Source: Acanthochromis polyacanthus | Taxonomy: Eukaryota > Chordata > Actinopteri > Pomacentridae | DNA: 64,000 nucleotides | Assembly (NCBI RefSeq): GCF_021347895.1 | Contig: NC_067113.1 | Span: 44,121,474 to 44,185,473 of the forward strand | Direction: 5' to 3' | Shown: positions 10,891-22,548 of the stretch, piece by piece | Position numbering within the stretch: the stretch's first letter is position 1 | Layout of the letters: every line of letters begins with the position of its first letter | Translations under genes and position numbers: made by a program | Notes under the pieces: model-generated | The model's input: only the letters and a program-made list of their open reading frames with translations | Databases searched by the model: none | What the model was told of the DNA's origin: nothing

Positions 10891-13800
10891 ATCAAGCTGT
10901 GCAACCGTTTTTCAAGTACAGTCTGCAGTTCAGCCAAAAAGTTTATGAATTTTTGTTATGTGACTGTCACAACTGAATCCATAATATCTTCCCAGTTAAG
11001 CTGAGAAGCACAGAGTTTTTAGATTTTTACAGAATCTGGTTACTGTGAAAGGTTATACATTTTTAAATGACTCATGTAGCATAAAGACGTCACGATCCAA
11101 CATCTAGGGTCAGCTGGGTGTAACAAAATGACAAAATTAAAAAGGAATTTACTGCTCAGTAGCAAGCTCAACATAAAAGTGGTCAAACAAAGCAAACAAG
11201 GCTGGCGGGTGATGCCAAATCAAAGAGCTAAATAAAACCAAATAAGAGCTACCAGAGTATCTAATCCAGTTAAATACAAACAAAACAACTATACTCCCTA
11301 GCCAAACCAAATCACAAATAAACACCCACCACAAATAACAGAAACTAATATAAACAATGCACAGAAGTAACTAAACACAACTGGTGCCTCAGAACACATT
11401 TAACACAAAATATGCAAAGACTGACATTATGAATAGCTTCTTCATGAAGTTGGCGGACTGCTAACAGGAGCTGCAGTCTACACAAAGACTGGAGGCTCCA
11501 GACCGAATTAACAGTGGCCAACAGAAGCTCTAAATGTCCCTAGTCACTCTTTAAAGTCTATGGAACTGACGGACCATATGCAGAATATAAACAAGTCACA
11601 AAGAGGCACCAGGGCGAAGTGGTCACATGAAATCTCAGCCACTACGACTGAGAGCTTGGTTGCAGATTCATCCTCTTCAGGTGTGGTTTGTGGGAGGAGG
11701 CGTTGAGTTGGTGGACCAATCCGACCAGTTAGGAGGCAAGGAGAACCAGGGCTGAGCAGGTCTGGAGCTCCTGGCCAATCACTTCAGATGACTGCCAGGT
11801 GGAATCTGTAGCTCAGTCTTCATCCAGCTGTAATCAGTAAGGTCTCCAAAAGCCATCCAGGCACACAGAGGCTGTACAAAGTCCATTAACAATCACAGTA
11901 AGTAGCAGAGGACATAAAAAAAAGAGATGTTGTTGAAAAATCAGTTTTAATCTTAGATTTGGTGAAGTTTCCCAATGGAACAGCTTGTCACAGGTGATAC
12001 TTGAAGGATCTTTGAAAAGCTAAAAATGTATTTGGTTTAGATAAATTGTGTAATCTGCCAGGTTTGGGGTATTTAATGCACCATACATGCAGGATTTTTC
12101 AAGTCAGTGCTTGGTAATTATTTGGAAATTCAACTCCTATGAGGACAGAAAGGCAAAACTCACAGGTGGCACAGTGATATGTAAATTTCCACTTGTGAAA
12201 AATGTATACGCATTCAAACAACACAAGATGCTTCCTGCCAGTCTGGGAAAACATAAATTACACATCAGGACGTAATATGAAGTGACACCTGTGTTTGGTG
12301 AGACAAGCAAGACTGCAGTGTTTGTAGCCGAGACGTGTTTTAATCCCCGGAGTGAATATAATCCAGCTAAGCCACCTCTGGATATGAAATGCATTTTGCA
12401 GCGTTGCCAGGTGTGGAAGAAACCTGTTGAGTCTGCCTGTCAGTCTGTCTCTTCTTCTGCCTTCCCAACAGTCTGTTATGTCTTTTCACTCTCGGTCTGC
12501 CTTCGTACAACCAGCGTCTCCATCTCCCATCTGCTTCAGTAACTCGACTCAGATTCGCAGGTTTAATTGTCTCCTGCCCTTTTGGACTCCTCAGTGCTCC
12601 CCTACTGGCAGATCGTCTCTGGGATTTTAGAGCTCCTTTACCCTTTTAAAACATTCATTCATCAGGGCCACGCTCGAGCCACTCTGACATCCTTTGGACA
12701 ACTGCAATATAGCTGAGCTTAATACATTATTTAATCCCCTCCATTATGATAAGGACGGCACGGAGCAGAACGAACAGAGCGGGGGAGGAGAAGACGGACT
12801 TGAAAAGCAAGAAAGGGAAGACTCGACCTGACATGTTAGTGGCCGGTCTGAGCGTCTTTGATAGCGCCAGTGTAATGTTTGACCCCGGTGGGAGACAGAA
12901 GGAGGGGATGAGGGGGTTTGAGTGAGAGTGGGAGGATTTGTGTTTGACACGAGTTTGAACCCTTTCAGGAAGTAATTGGCTGCAGTCTTTTTCTTACACA
13001 CAGACATGACAGAGGGGGCAAATGTGGTGGCGATAGGCAGAAACAAAACAACAATAGCAGAAAAAAGGAGAAGTAAAAGATAATTAGAGAGATATCTAAG
13101 AACTAGGGAGGAGGAGATTAGAAAAAAAAGTACCTTACAGATTATTATGCTATCAGCTTTAACCTTAATGGCCACTTCAGACAGTGAGACTGCAGGAGGT
13201 CCTGAAAATTAGCCAATATTGGCTCTAGTCGGGCTGCAAGAGAAGCTCCTGAATTGAAAAGAAGAGAGTAACTGGAAGAGGAGCAATCATGAAGAAATGA
13301 GAAAAGATGAGAAGCGTCTACACTGAAACTGAAAGTAAATAACACAGACTTGATGGCTTAGATTTCATTCTTATAAACAACCTCCACTACACACACACTC
13401 ACACTTCACAGCTAAACAGGGGCAGACACGACTGAAAGCCTGAGAAATACGCAGACCTGATGGCAATTTTAGTGACCCGCCACGTGTGCACCGCCAGCAT
13501 TTTCACTTCTCCGTCTCATGCATGCGTAATGCCACAGACACACTCCAGTTTTAACAAATCCGACTCCTTCCCCTAGCAACTCATTTGTGCTGCAGGCCTG
13601 TAAATTTGACCTGAAGCACATTTCTTACGCTCCAGGTTTGCTTTTATGCATTTTAAGTGCTTAACTACGGTGATTGATTATTGGGATCCGAGCACTGTTG
13701 GAGCTCCAGAGCTGCCGGTGTTCTGCTAATGTGCTGCTCACTCTGCGTCTTCTGTGGCGTTGCTGCATTCAGGCCAGCTTCATGGAAAAATGCAGTTTTG

Positions 13801-15565
13801 TCATTTTGAAGGTAAAATATGTAACATTGCTGCATTAAAAACAATTGGAAATAACAAGACCAATGTTATATATTTTACAACTCTTTTCCCACAACTGAAC
13901 TGCATTCTTATTTGCATTTTGAAAGAAATGTAGAAAAATCTCACCTAGAATACTCGGGTTTGTGACCTGTTTGGAACCATTATTATGCTTAGACTGAAGT
14001 TCTGCTTTCACTTGTTCCGTTTTTGATCGTCATACTTCAATATTTTACCTTAAAATTACATAATGTGTCTTTATAATCTCATTCTGAATTCACTTTCACA
14101 CCTATAGTTGAGAAAGATTAAATTAATTGGTTCCTTTTAAAGTTTGACTCCATTTATTCCTCATTTTGACTTCCTACACACCTAGACTGACATGTGTTGA
14201 CATCGCGGAAATCACAAAGATTTTGTCGCCTGTCATCCTGCATCGTCACTGCATGAAGGAAACTCTGAACGCATTTAATTCCTGTGACTGACAACAAGTC
14301 AGACTGCAATTCATTGTATTTGAAAGCATCAATTATCTCCTCTAACGGTAACAAAGAGCTCGGATAGACGTTGATGTTTATGAGCATCATTAGCGAGTGC
14401 TTCAACTTGACCTTATCTGTCAGAAATGATGATGGACAAATAAACAGAGGATGAAAATAGGACATTTTCTCCCTGCTGCAAGTTTAACCGCTTCCAATAA
14501 AACCTGCAGGAATACATACAGCAGGAGAGCAATGCATCTGTTGAAACCAATTTTTTCTCTCAGTGATGTCTTGTATATCTTGACATATTAAAATGGGGAC
14601 GCTGTTGTAGATCATCAGAAAACTACATAGGGGTTAACAAGCCTGAACGGTGCCATCATTATCAGACTAATTTAGATTTTCAATGACTTTGACTGTCACA
14701 TACAGTCTTGTGAAGGGTCTGCTTTGAATCCCCACCCCTTCAAAAGGTTTTGCTTTAGTGTAGTTCCTGATTTTAACATTACTAAGTGCATGCGCTAAAT
14801 TAGTGGGAGCGATACATCAGCATTAATGATTGGAAAGAGGTTAAAAGGAGACAAAAGGCAGAAAGGATGAGAGAAAGCTTGAAAGTAAAGCAAATCAAAT
14901 GAACAAAGAGAAAGCAATAATCGGCAGACAGAGGGTGAGACTACAGACAGAATAGCAGGGAAGTGACTGTGTGATCCAAAGCTAACTTAATTGATGCTAC
15001 GCGAGCACACTGCGGTCGACAGGGGTCTATCTGCAGCCATTCAATGGGGATTTATTAGCCAACACATAAATACCACACATAATATTAAATATCTTTCTGG
15101 AGACCTGGGAAACAATGCAATGAATTTAGAGTAGGGGAAGAAATATAGAGTAAAAACAGACCAAGTGGGAGAAATATCGTCATAAAAGAGAGTTAGTGGG
15201 GTTTATGACAATTTAGTGTTTTGGATTCATAGGTAGTTTTTACTTTTGTGTTGGTTTTACCTTTTTTTAAATGAACACAAAAGCACCTATTAACAAATAA
15301 TCAATAAGATTCATGTAATGCCCTGTTTTCAGGGATTTTAAGTCTGTTTTGTGACTGTATTTGAATAGATAAATTTGTACAGTACTCATATACTCTGGAA
15401 AGGAAATAATTTTGTCCTTTATTTACCTTTAATGTTTGTTTTTTGATATTTGATTTTAATATCTAAGTGCACATTCAGTCACTGATTCAGCCTCTAAGAA
15501 CTCTTATTCATGTGCCAAAATTTCATATTTAGAAGTTTTTCCCCTGAAAATAATCCCATCCTGCC
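10891..15565. other. No gene seen
   Basis: Mixed sequence with no clear repeat family. Open frames (the largest 143 codons, minus, 12744-13175) are serine-rich or low in complexity and lack domains. The GA-rich stretch at 12770-13110 explains that frame. Near 13600-13760 the base composition is more balanced (CTCCAGAGCTGCCGGTG), which could mark conserved noncoding DNA, but I cannot support that from one sequence. Confidence 0.5.
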
Positions 15566-15922
15566 TTAACCTTTACAAGGCCATGTTTCTGGAGAAGTAC
15601 ATATACTAAAACCACCTAAACCATAAAAATATCGATCAAATCTTGCGAGGTCGCATTGTCGTAGACGTTCGCCATTGTGAATTTTGGCCGTGTTATTACG
15701 GTACACGGCCCCGATAAAAGCTTCGTAATTACGGCTCATACGGATTTATTGTTTGAAATAAGCAAATTTGGGGCCAATGTTTATATCTTACCATTGGTCG
15801 ACTTAAACATACGAGTGTGTGCATATTTTATGTTAATTAGCGAGCCGAGAATGTTCGGTTTCGGCTGTGTGTACGAGTAAGCGTGAACCGAGTATACTTG
15901 GTCCGGGCTTTTTAAGGGTTAA
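15566..15922. mobile_element. TTAA-flanked MITE, piggyBac-like
   Basis: The left end is TTAACCTTTACAAGGCC (15566-15582) and the right end GGGCTTTTTAAGGGTTAA (15905-15922), an approximate inverted repeat bounded by TTAA, the target site of piggyBac-type elements. The interior is richer in CpG than its surroundings (ATTACGGTACACGGCCCCG and similar). A 67-codon plus-strand frame (15677-15880) lies inside; it resembles no transposase I know and is probably chance. Confidence 0.55.
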
Positions 15923-16261
15923 CATGCTTTAGCTGAGACTCGATGCCGTTGTTTTTCTAAAATGTGCACATCTGCGTAACCCCTGCTTCTTTCTCTTGTC
16001 ACCACTCTCCACTGGAGTGCAGCTCAAACACAGGAGGAACTAAAAAGACATGGCATTGTACTAAAAATCCCCTAAATTTGACCAGGTGTCAGAGCCAAAA
16101 ATAGTAAAAAGGGAGATAATTGTACATAATAAATCTTTTTGAACAGTCTTTCAAATACTTAATTCTCACACATCTTTAAATTAATCCAAGTTGAAGCAGA
16201 AAACTGTGATATTAAATTAAAATCTTCTTCTGTATCTTTATTGTGCATGTCACTTTTAAGA
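15923..16261. other. No feature seen
   Basis: AT-rich sequence between two repeat copies, with no open frame of note. Confidence 0.5.
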
Positions 16262-16660
16262 ATTTGCCAAAAATACAACTTTTATGCTAACCAGACACGT
16301 CACAAAACTCCAGACGCTGGGCTGAACTGCAGGCTGTGTTTTCACAGAACAGAGAGGAGACAAGTATGGGAACAAATTAAAACTGTAAGTAGTAAAATGT
16401 TGGCATTTAGAAAAAAAAATTGATTCCAGTTGTTTGTCAAATAAACAATCAAAGAATTTCAACTTAATTTTTTTATGATTTATGGCACACTGTTAAACTG
16501 CACAGAAGACATTTTTAATTGCCTCTACTTCTAGTCATAGTCGCATTGTTTCCATAGAGATTCAGGACTTTCTATTGCAACGAAATAGTTCTTAGAAATG
16601 TGACGGAAGCAAAGAAAACACCCAGAAAACTGCTTGGAGTTCAGAGGGTTAAACAATGTA
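16262..16660 (+). repeat. Dispersed repeat, related to 41716-42250
   Basis: GACACGTCACAAAACTCC, GCTGAACTGCAGGCTGTGT, CAGAACAGAGAGGAGA and AATTAAAACTGTAAGTAGTAAA parallel, in the same order, ACAAAACGTCAGGGA, GCTGTACTGCAAGCTGTGT, GAGCAGAGAAGA and AATCAAAATTGTAATAAGTAAA at 42050-42145. The end near 16650 (TTCAGAGGGTTAA) looks like a TTAA-type terminus. Family unassigned. Confidence 0.4.
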
Positions 16661-16959
16661 ATACTATAGGTCATCCATATGCAACCAATGCCACAGTTCA
16701 TGGTGCATAATTGCAGTCTATTACAACACAAAGTAGCACAGTGATATCCAGGCACCTGTCGTTGGGAAAGTTTGGACACAGTGACCCTTGGTTACTAACC
16801 TGTCTGCATATTTGTGCCGGACACACATAATCCTCTAATTTACAGTCTTCTGTTCCAAGTGATGCACATCTTCAACTCGGGGACAAGTGGATGTCCAGAT
16901 GCTCTTGTGCAACTTCACCCAGACTGCCTGTTGTATACACATAGTTTTAATGAGGGCAA

Positions 16960-17180
16960 CCAGACAAAGAGGTGGAGAGAAGAGGGAGATGGAAGGGGAA
17001 AGGAATCCAGAAGCTGGATGCAGAGGCAGAGAACAAGAAGAAGAAAGACAGAGAGACAAGAGACAAAGCAGGAAAAGAATGAGGAAATGAGAGTGAAAAT
17101 GATACAAGAGAGAACAAGCGACACGAATGTCAGAGAGAGAGAATCACATTGGCGGACAAATGAACGAGTGAGCAAGGACG
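16960..17180 (+). repeat. GA-rich low-complexity tract
   Basis: Purine-rich sequence (GAGAGAAGAGGGAGATGG-type). It generates an Arg/Glu-rich plus-strand frame (16814-17281) and a matching Ser/Leu-rich minus-strand frame. The composition, not selection, explains both. Confidence 0.7.
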
Positions 17181-18149
17181 GAGGAGGAGGTGTGTGGAGA
17201 GGGAAAGATGTTGGCGGTGTGCACATTTCTCCTCCATTACATTTTGAAAAGAGAGAAACAAGGGATGCACGGCAGAGATAAGACGAAGTTGATTAAAGAG
17301 GCACAGCCAAAGAAAAGAGGCCCTGTATTTAGCATTCTCCTGGCACTGTGGAGGCTTATTTTCATGCCCTAGTTTGTCAAAATGAGAGGGAGCCAGAGGG
17401 TAACGGCGGAGGAGATACAGGCAGCGAGCACACAGAGATAGTCATGTTGTGTGATTGAGACAGAGCGAAGGAACAAATGCAGAAAGGCGGACTGAGGCAG
17501 AGATAGCGAGAACGAGAGGGAGAGAGCACTTCATCTAATTATCAAACCCTCACCATCACTTCTCTGCCACACGCCAAGGGACAAAGTGTAAAATCACATT
17601 GTTACGCACAGATGTTGACAATTACATAAGAAAAGGCCCGAAAATAGGAGATATGTTCCTTTTTTTTTTTGCCTCATTTGTGACGACTGTATTGAATATT
17701 TTGAACCAGAGATATTACTTGGCAGGGAGGTTCGTCACGAGAAAGGAGCCCTGTGTGCGGTCGTCACCCTGATTTGATGAGACTGGGAGGAACAGAGGGG
17801 TGTTTTGCCATTGGCTTCACATTAATCACATTATATTTAGCCTTTAACACCCCAACTGCTGACTTTTTGGACTAATTTTTCTCTTAATTTCCCTGTATTT
17901 CTTGTTCTTTAATTTATCTTTTATCTAAACCTAAGAAAATCTTACCCACTGGGTTGTCATATCATGAAACAGATGGATTTTTCCACCGTTCTGTAACATT
18001 TTTGGGGTTGGACAGACAAATGATGCCATTCCCGAAGTGCAATGTTGTCCTTGTTTTGGCCCTGGTCTTCTGTGTGATGTCCGCGGTGTTTCTTGTGTCC
18101 TTGTTGATTTTAGCTCAGTCTTTATGTTTTTATGTTTTGTTGCTATTTC
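17181..18149. other. No gene seen
   Basis: GA-rich decay continues to about 17530, followed by unique-looking AT-rich DNA. No recognisable domain. Confidence 0.5.
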
Positions 18150-18216
18150 CACTATGGCATTGTGCTGCTGGAACGTCTTAATTTTCCCCTCGGGGATAAT
18201 AAAGTTAATCTCATCT
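18150..18216 (+). mobile_element. Non-LTR retrotransposon 3' tail
   Basis: GTGCTGCTGGAACGTCTTAA, then TTTTCCCCTCGGGGATAATAAAGTTAATCTCATCTC. This is the widely shared fish LINE tail, in which a CCCCTCGGGGAT hairpin precedes an ATAAAG motif and short (ATCT)-type repeats. How far the element extends upstream is uncertain, perhaps to about 17950. No reverse-transcriptase motif is visible. Confidence 0.6.
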
Positions 18217-18508
18217 CGACAACTGTGTCTTTGACGTTGTTTGATAAATGTTGAGAACATGCAACTAAAGCATGTTAGCATTTTCCCGATAAGCATTTAG
18301 CCAAAGTCGAAGGGAGTGGATTGAGATTTTTGGTTAACATTTAAAAAGTGAATCATGATGAATTTCCATTTATCTTATTTTCTACTAAACCAACAATTAA
18401 ACCCATTAACAAGCTGCTAAAACCTGAAAAAGTTTATTTCTTGGTGCTACATGAGCCCAGTGTAACCCCTTGGGAGGAGGCCTTCTTATGTTAGCTGTCA
18501 ACCAGCCC
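18217..18508. other. No feature seen
   Basis: AT-rich flanking DNA with no notable frame or repeat. Confidence 0.5.
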
Positions 18509-19045
18509 GATCTCACGAGGATTCGTGAAACTGTCACGTAAATTTTTGTTTCGGCTTCGTGCGCACCAACACGATTTCGTCATGTTTTTCGTGCCGCTCA
18601 CCACGAAATGCACACCAATGTATTTTAAACGGCGGACTTTTCGTGCCACTCAGAACGTATTTCAAAAGAATGTGTATATTATATTTGTATTGTAAAACCG
18701 CGGCGAATCCAACGCTATATTTTGCGTGACATCGTCCCTAAACATAACCCTAACCATAATCCTAACCATAACCTAACCATAAGCCGGTGGTACACTTACC
18801 AATTTGCATAGGAATTTCAAGAATGTCCGGCGGCCGGCGGCCGCAAACGCAATCACACAAGCAGTATACGCCGATGGACAGCTTAGATCGTCATGAATCC
18901 GCCGGTATAAACCACTTTCAGATGTGATTACCACAGCGAAAAACATTTCGTGGTGAGCGGCACGAAAAACATGACGAAATCGTGTTGGTGCGCACGAAAC
19001 CGAAACTAAAACTTACGTGACAGTTTCACGAATCCCCGTGAGACC
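18509..19045. mobile_element. MITE with ~105-bp terminal inverted repeats
   Basis: The left arm (18509-18610) and right arm (18943-19045) are near-perfect reverse complements. CACGAGGATTCGTGAAACTG and CACCAACACGATTTCGTCAT on the left meet ATGACGAAATCGTGTTGGTG and CAGTTTCACGAATCCCCGTG on the right. The interior holds a (CCTAACCATAA)n stretch (about 18738-18783) and the GC-rich block GTCCGGCGGCCGGCGGCCGC. There is no coding frame, so it is non-autonomous. The hexamer GTCAAC occurs on both sides (18497-18502 and 19046-19051), but six unmatched bases separate the left copy from the arm, so this target duplication is uncertain. Confidence 0.85.
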
Positions 19046-19444
19046 GTCAACATGTGTGTGGTTGAATATTTTGTCAGTGCTTTTTAAGTCTAGTTTGCTT
19101 ATGTGATTAAATGTGATATACTGTAGCCTGAAAGTAGCTTAGGACTGCATCGGGTACCCTTAAGTGTCCTTTGTTAATGCACAGCTTAGTTTGATAGATC
19201 TATAAATTCAGTTAATGTCAGAAAACGATGGCATGAATCTGTAGCCAGATGTTCTCTGCTGGGTTCGTCACTGTTGCTCCTTTCAGGCAACGAGAAGATC
19301 AACTTCTAAGCTGTAGTTAATGCTGTGAAGGGATGTATTTTAAACAAAAATGTGTGTTTTTCAAAAACCAAACCAAGTAGTTTTGGTGCCTAAACCTAAC
19401 CAAACAAGATAGAAGTGAAAAATAAATGGCTCATAAAAATAAAT
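19046..19444. other. No feature seen
   Basis: AT-rich, unique-looking sequence. Confidence 0.5.
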
Positions 19445-19690
19445 GGGGCGGCATGGCTCAGTGGGTAGAGTGGCCGTCTTGTAACTGGAAGGTTGCCGGT
19501 TCGATCCTCGGCCCGTCAAGCTCATGTTGAGGTGTCCCTGAGCAAGACACTGAACCCCTAATTGCTCCTGGTGGGTCGTGGTTAGCGCCTTGCATGGCAG
19601 CTTCTGCCATCAGTATGTGAATATGACATATCATGTAAAGCTCTTTGGATAAACGCGCTATATAAATACAACCATTTACCATTTCAACAC
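19445..19690 (+). mobile_element. tRNA-derived SINE, second family
   Basis: The head GGGGCGGCATGGCTCAGTGG contains an A box (TGGCTCAGTGGG), and GCCGGTTCGATCCTCGG contains a B box (GGTTCGATCC). The body includes CCCTGAGCAAGACACTGAAC and GGTTAGCGCCTTGCATGGCAG. The tail AAGCTCTTTGGATAAACGCG then CTATATAAAT resembles L2-clade LINE 3' ends, which would supply the mobilising enzyme. Flanking target duplications are not clear. The 79-codon minus-strand frame here is only a reading of the SINE. Confidence 0.85.
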
Positions 19691-20334
19691 CAGACAAATC
19701 TCAGTCCTATGACTTCTACCACCTCCACCATTTTCTTGTCAGCTCTGCAATACTTGTATACATCTATCAGTGTCCAATATTCAATATCAGCTTCTGTGCT
19801 GTCAAAGCAAACCTTGTGTATATGTCTAAGACGCTGGTGGCTTTGACAGAATGTCAATATTTGATTCTCTGGGAACAGGTTGTCTGTAGACCTCCATGTT
19901 GTCGAAGAACATGACAGTCCTCCTCAGGTGGCTGATTTAACCCTTATAACTCATCTCCATGTGCTAAAGTTACATACTTGAAGGGCTTTTTTTCCTGTTA
20001 AAAAGAATCCCTTTCTCCTATAAATTGCTTAGATGTGACTCTACTGTTCCTCCTGTACCTCGAGCACACTAGCTCACCTACAACAAACACTGTAAAACTA
20101 CGCTACACAATGATCAGCTGTAATATCAATAATTCAAAACATAGCGCCATTTTTAAGGCAAAAGCTGATTCTGAAGAAAAATGATATGAAAAGTGCCACC
20201 CTGCAAGCGGACAGGATCGGTTCTTTAGGTTTGTTACGTATGAAACCCTGAAAGTCTAAATCTGGGGTTTGTATCTTTTTGACACACTGCAGTTTTAAGG
20301 TGGAAATGCTTGTTTAGCTCATGGTATGAGTTAA
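19691..20334. other. No gene seen
   Basis: Unique-looking sequence with no supported frame or repeat. Confidence 0.5.
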
Positions 20335-20670
20335 ACATATGAAACACAGAACGTCAAAATTAGCCATGAAGTGACAAAAAAACAACAACAAATGAGATGC
20401 AACACAACATAAATCAATGCAAATGAAACAGAAATGGACCAAAGCGAGGCACAAAATGAAAAAAAACAAGACACAACACATTACAAATGAGACACAAAAG
20501 GACCAAAATAAGACAAAAATGATTAAAAACGAGACACAAAACGACAAATCTAGTAACCAAATGACAAAAGACAACAACAAACGAGCCACAAAACAACATC
20601 AAACGACACAAATGGACCAAAGCAGGACGCAAAATGGCAAAAACGTCACCCAAAACAACAAGGGGACAGA
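20335..20670 (+). repeat. Degenerate (ACACAAAA-CGACAAA)-type simple repeat
   Basis: An A-rich, T-poor tract of loosely repeated words (GAGACACAAAA, AATGACAAAA, ACGACAAA) with no fixed period. It produces a Lys/Thr/Asn/Gln-rich plus-strand frame (20417-20734) and Phe/Leu/Cys-rich minus-strand frames, which are composition artefacts. Confidence 0.7.
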
Positions 20671-20959
20671 GAGTGACCTTGAAGAAACAAAATGGGCCAT
20701 CTTACAGATAAAATCATTGTCTTCCAGCATATAAAAATACATTATGGACCTAGTACGAAGGTAAACAACTTCTTCCACCAGAGGAGGTCTTTAAAAACCC
20801 ATCAGTGAGTCACATCTTTGCACTGTGTTCTGTTCCTTCACTGAGATGACTGTGACAGCCGCAGTTTGTTCTGAGTGAAACACAGTCCAGGCAGCAGTTA
20901 CGCTTGCTCACAAATGTATCCAGCAAAGCAAATTAGTAGAGTATAAACGCAGTGTGTAG
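20671..20959. other. No feature seen
   Basis: Unique-looking sequence with no supported frame. Confidence 0.5.
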
Positions 20960-21530
20960 GACATCACTGCCACCTCAGTCCTCAACTCTTTCCTTCTTGC
21001 CTCTTCTTCAGATCTCCCCTGCTTCCTTTCATCCTCTCCTCCCACCTCCACGCTACTCCCCGCCTCACCTCCATCGTTTTCCCTCCCCTCCTTCCTCCCT
21101 TTGCAGCAGCAGCACCCGCGCCTCCCCTCTCCTCCCCCTGTTGCTCTCCGCTCGTCTCCTCATCCCCTCTGTGCAGCCTGTAGGTGGCACAGAGGCATGT
21201 GAATTGGCCATTTCTGCTCTACAGCCGTCATGAATGGCTCCGCTGTCATATCCCCTCCGTTCCACCGCACTCCTCTTAGCTTTCACTCTCAGCTTTGCTC
21301 ATCCTGTCCTCTCTCCTCACTCCAATTATCTATTTTCACTCTCTGCTTTCTCTCCATCTCTTGTCACCCTCCTTTTTTTTTTCCATCCTCACTTGCCTCC
21401 TCTCATGTTCTCCGACATACACTTCCATCCTCTATCGACGCTTTCTCATCCTCCATTCACTCCCAGGTATTTGCTTTCCGTGTGACTTCCTTCTTCCACT
21501 TTTTGTCCTCTTTCTGCTGGTTGTCTGACT
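20960..21530 (+). repeat. CT-rich low-complexity tract
   Basis: A pyrimidine-rich region (CCTCCCACCTCC, CCCTCCCCTCCTTCCTCCC) that yields several overlapping Ser/Pro/Leu-rich frames in three phases of the plus strand. That is expected of composition and not of a gene. Confidence 0.65.
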
Positions 21531-21629
21531 ACTCTGGTGTGTATTAGTGACACAGTACTATTTGTGCATCTGGTTAGGAGGGGAGGGGGATGAGTGTAGG
21601 TACAGCAAAATAGATAAATCAAATGCCAA

Positions 21630-21790
21630 ATGTCAATCAGACTCAATCAATCAGACTTTGTTAGCATAGCACTTTTCATACAATCACAAACGCAACACAA
21701 AGGTCTTTACAAAACTAAAAAAACAAAAAAGCAATAAAACAGCATCCCCACAGTCAAGATATCAAGAAAGGACTCTGAGGAAACCCTATC
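21630..21790 (-). mobile_element. LINE/SINE 3' tail, reverse orientation (L2-like)
   Basis: CAATCAATCAGACTTTG followed by TAGCATAGCACTTTTCATAC. Its reverse complement is an AAAAGTGCTATG...CAAAGTCTGATTGATTG tail, the form shared by L2-like LINEs and their SINEs. GGACTCTGAGGAAACCCTATCC at 21772-21793 is probably part of the same insertion. Confidence 0.55.
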
Positions 21791-22280
21791 CTGGATAACA
21801 CATGCAATGAGGAAACACCAGATGAGATAAAATAAAGTAAAATAAGATAAAATAAGCTAGATAAATAACTGCAATAAAATTAATGAAAAAATCTCATATT
21901 AAAATAGAGATATACATTAAAAAAAGACAAAATATATCTAAGCAGAATAAGAAATTATCAAAATGAAGGAGTAAATCGTTAAGTAGACTAAAATATGTAA
22001 AAGAAGAAGAGTAATAAATTCAATAAAATCTTTAAAATCAGTTAAAAGCCTGACTATAAATATCAACACCATTTGTTGCCGTCGGGTCTTCTGGTGACAA
22101 AGACAACAGCGATGATGGTTGTCTTGTGTATTTTTTCCACATATAATCTTTACTATTTTCAACAATTTCCATGGGAAAACGATGGAAAAAGCGCATTGAA
22201 TTGGTAGATATTTCAATATTCTGAGGCCCCTACCTTATAAGAAGCACTCTGCTGAAGCTGAAGATATTTGTATTTGTATC
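21791..22280. other. No gene seen
   Basis: Very AT-rich, with (ATAAA)-type words from 21825 to 21870. No supported frame. Confidence 0.5.
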
Positions 22281-22548
22281 ATGTGCTAACAAAATTGCAC
22301 AAGGGTTTTCTAATCATCAATGAGCCTTTCAGCACCATTAGCTAACACAATGTAGCATTAGAACACAGGAGTGATGGTTGCTGGAAATGTTCCTCTGTAC
22401 CCCTATGGAGATATTCTATTAAAAATCAGTTGTTCAGAATAGTCATTTACCACATTAACAGTGTCTAGACTGGATTTATCATTCATTAAATGTTATCATC
22501 ATTGAAAAAAAATGCTTTTCTTTTAAAGATAGGGACATTTCTAAGTGG
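22281..22548 (-). mobile_element. Internal fragment of the MITE family seen at 37871-38237, inverted
   Basis: Shares, in reverse orientation, CACAAGGGTTTTCTAATCAT, ACACAGGAGTGATGGTTGCTGG and ACCCCTATGGAGATATTC with the reverse complement of 37871-38237. Both terminal inverted repeats are missing here: the right side stops after GGACATTTCTAAGTG. Confidence 0.88.

Noticed and set aside
16814..17281. Arg/Glu-rich 155-codon frame
   Set aside because: It follows from the GA-rich tract; the opposite strand is open as well.
18730..18785. Interstitial telomere repeat
   Set aside because: The words are CCTAACCATAA-like and irregular, not TTAGGG/CCCTAA in tandem, and they lie inside a MITE.
20417..20734. 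Lys/Thr/Asn/Gln-rich 105-codon frame
   Set aside because: It is the translation of a degenerate A-rich simple repeat.
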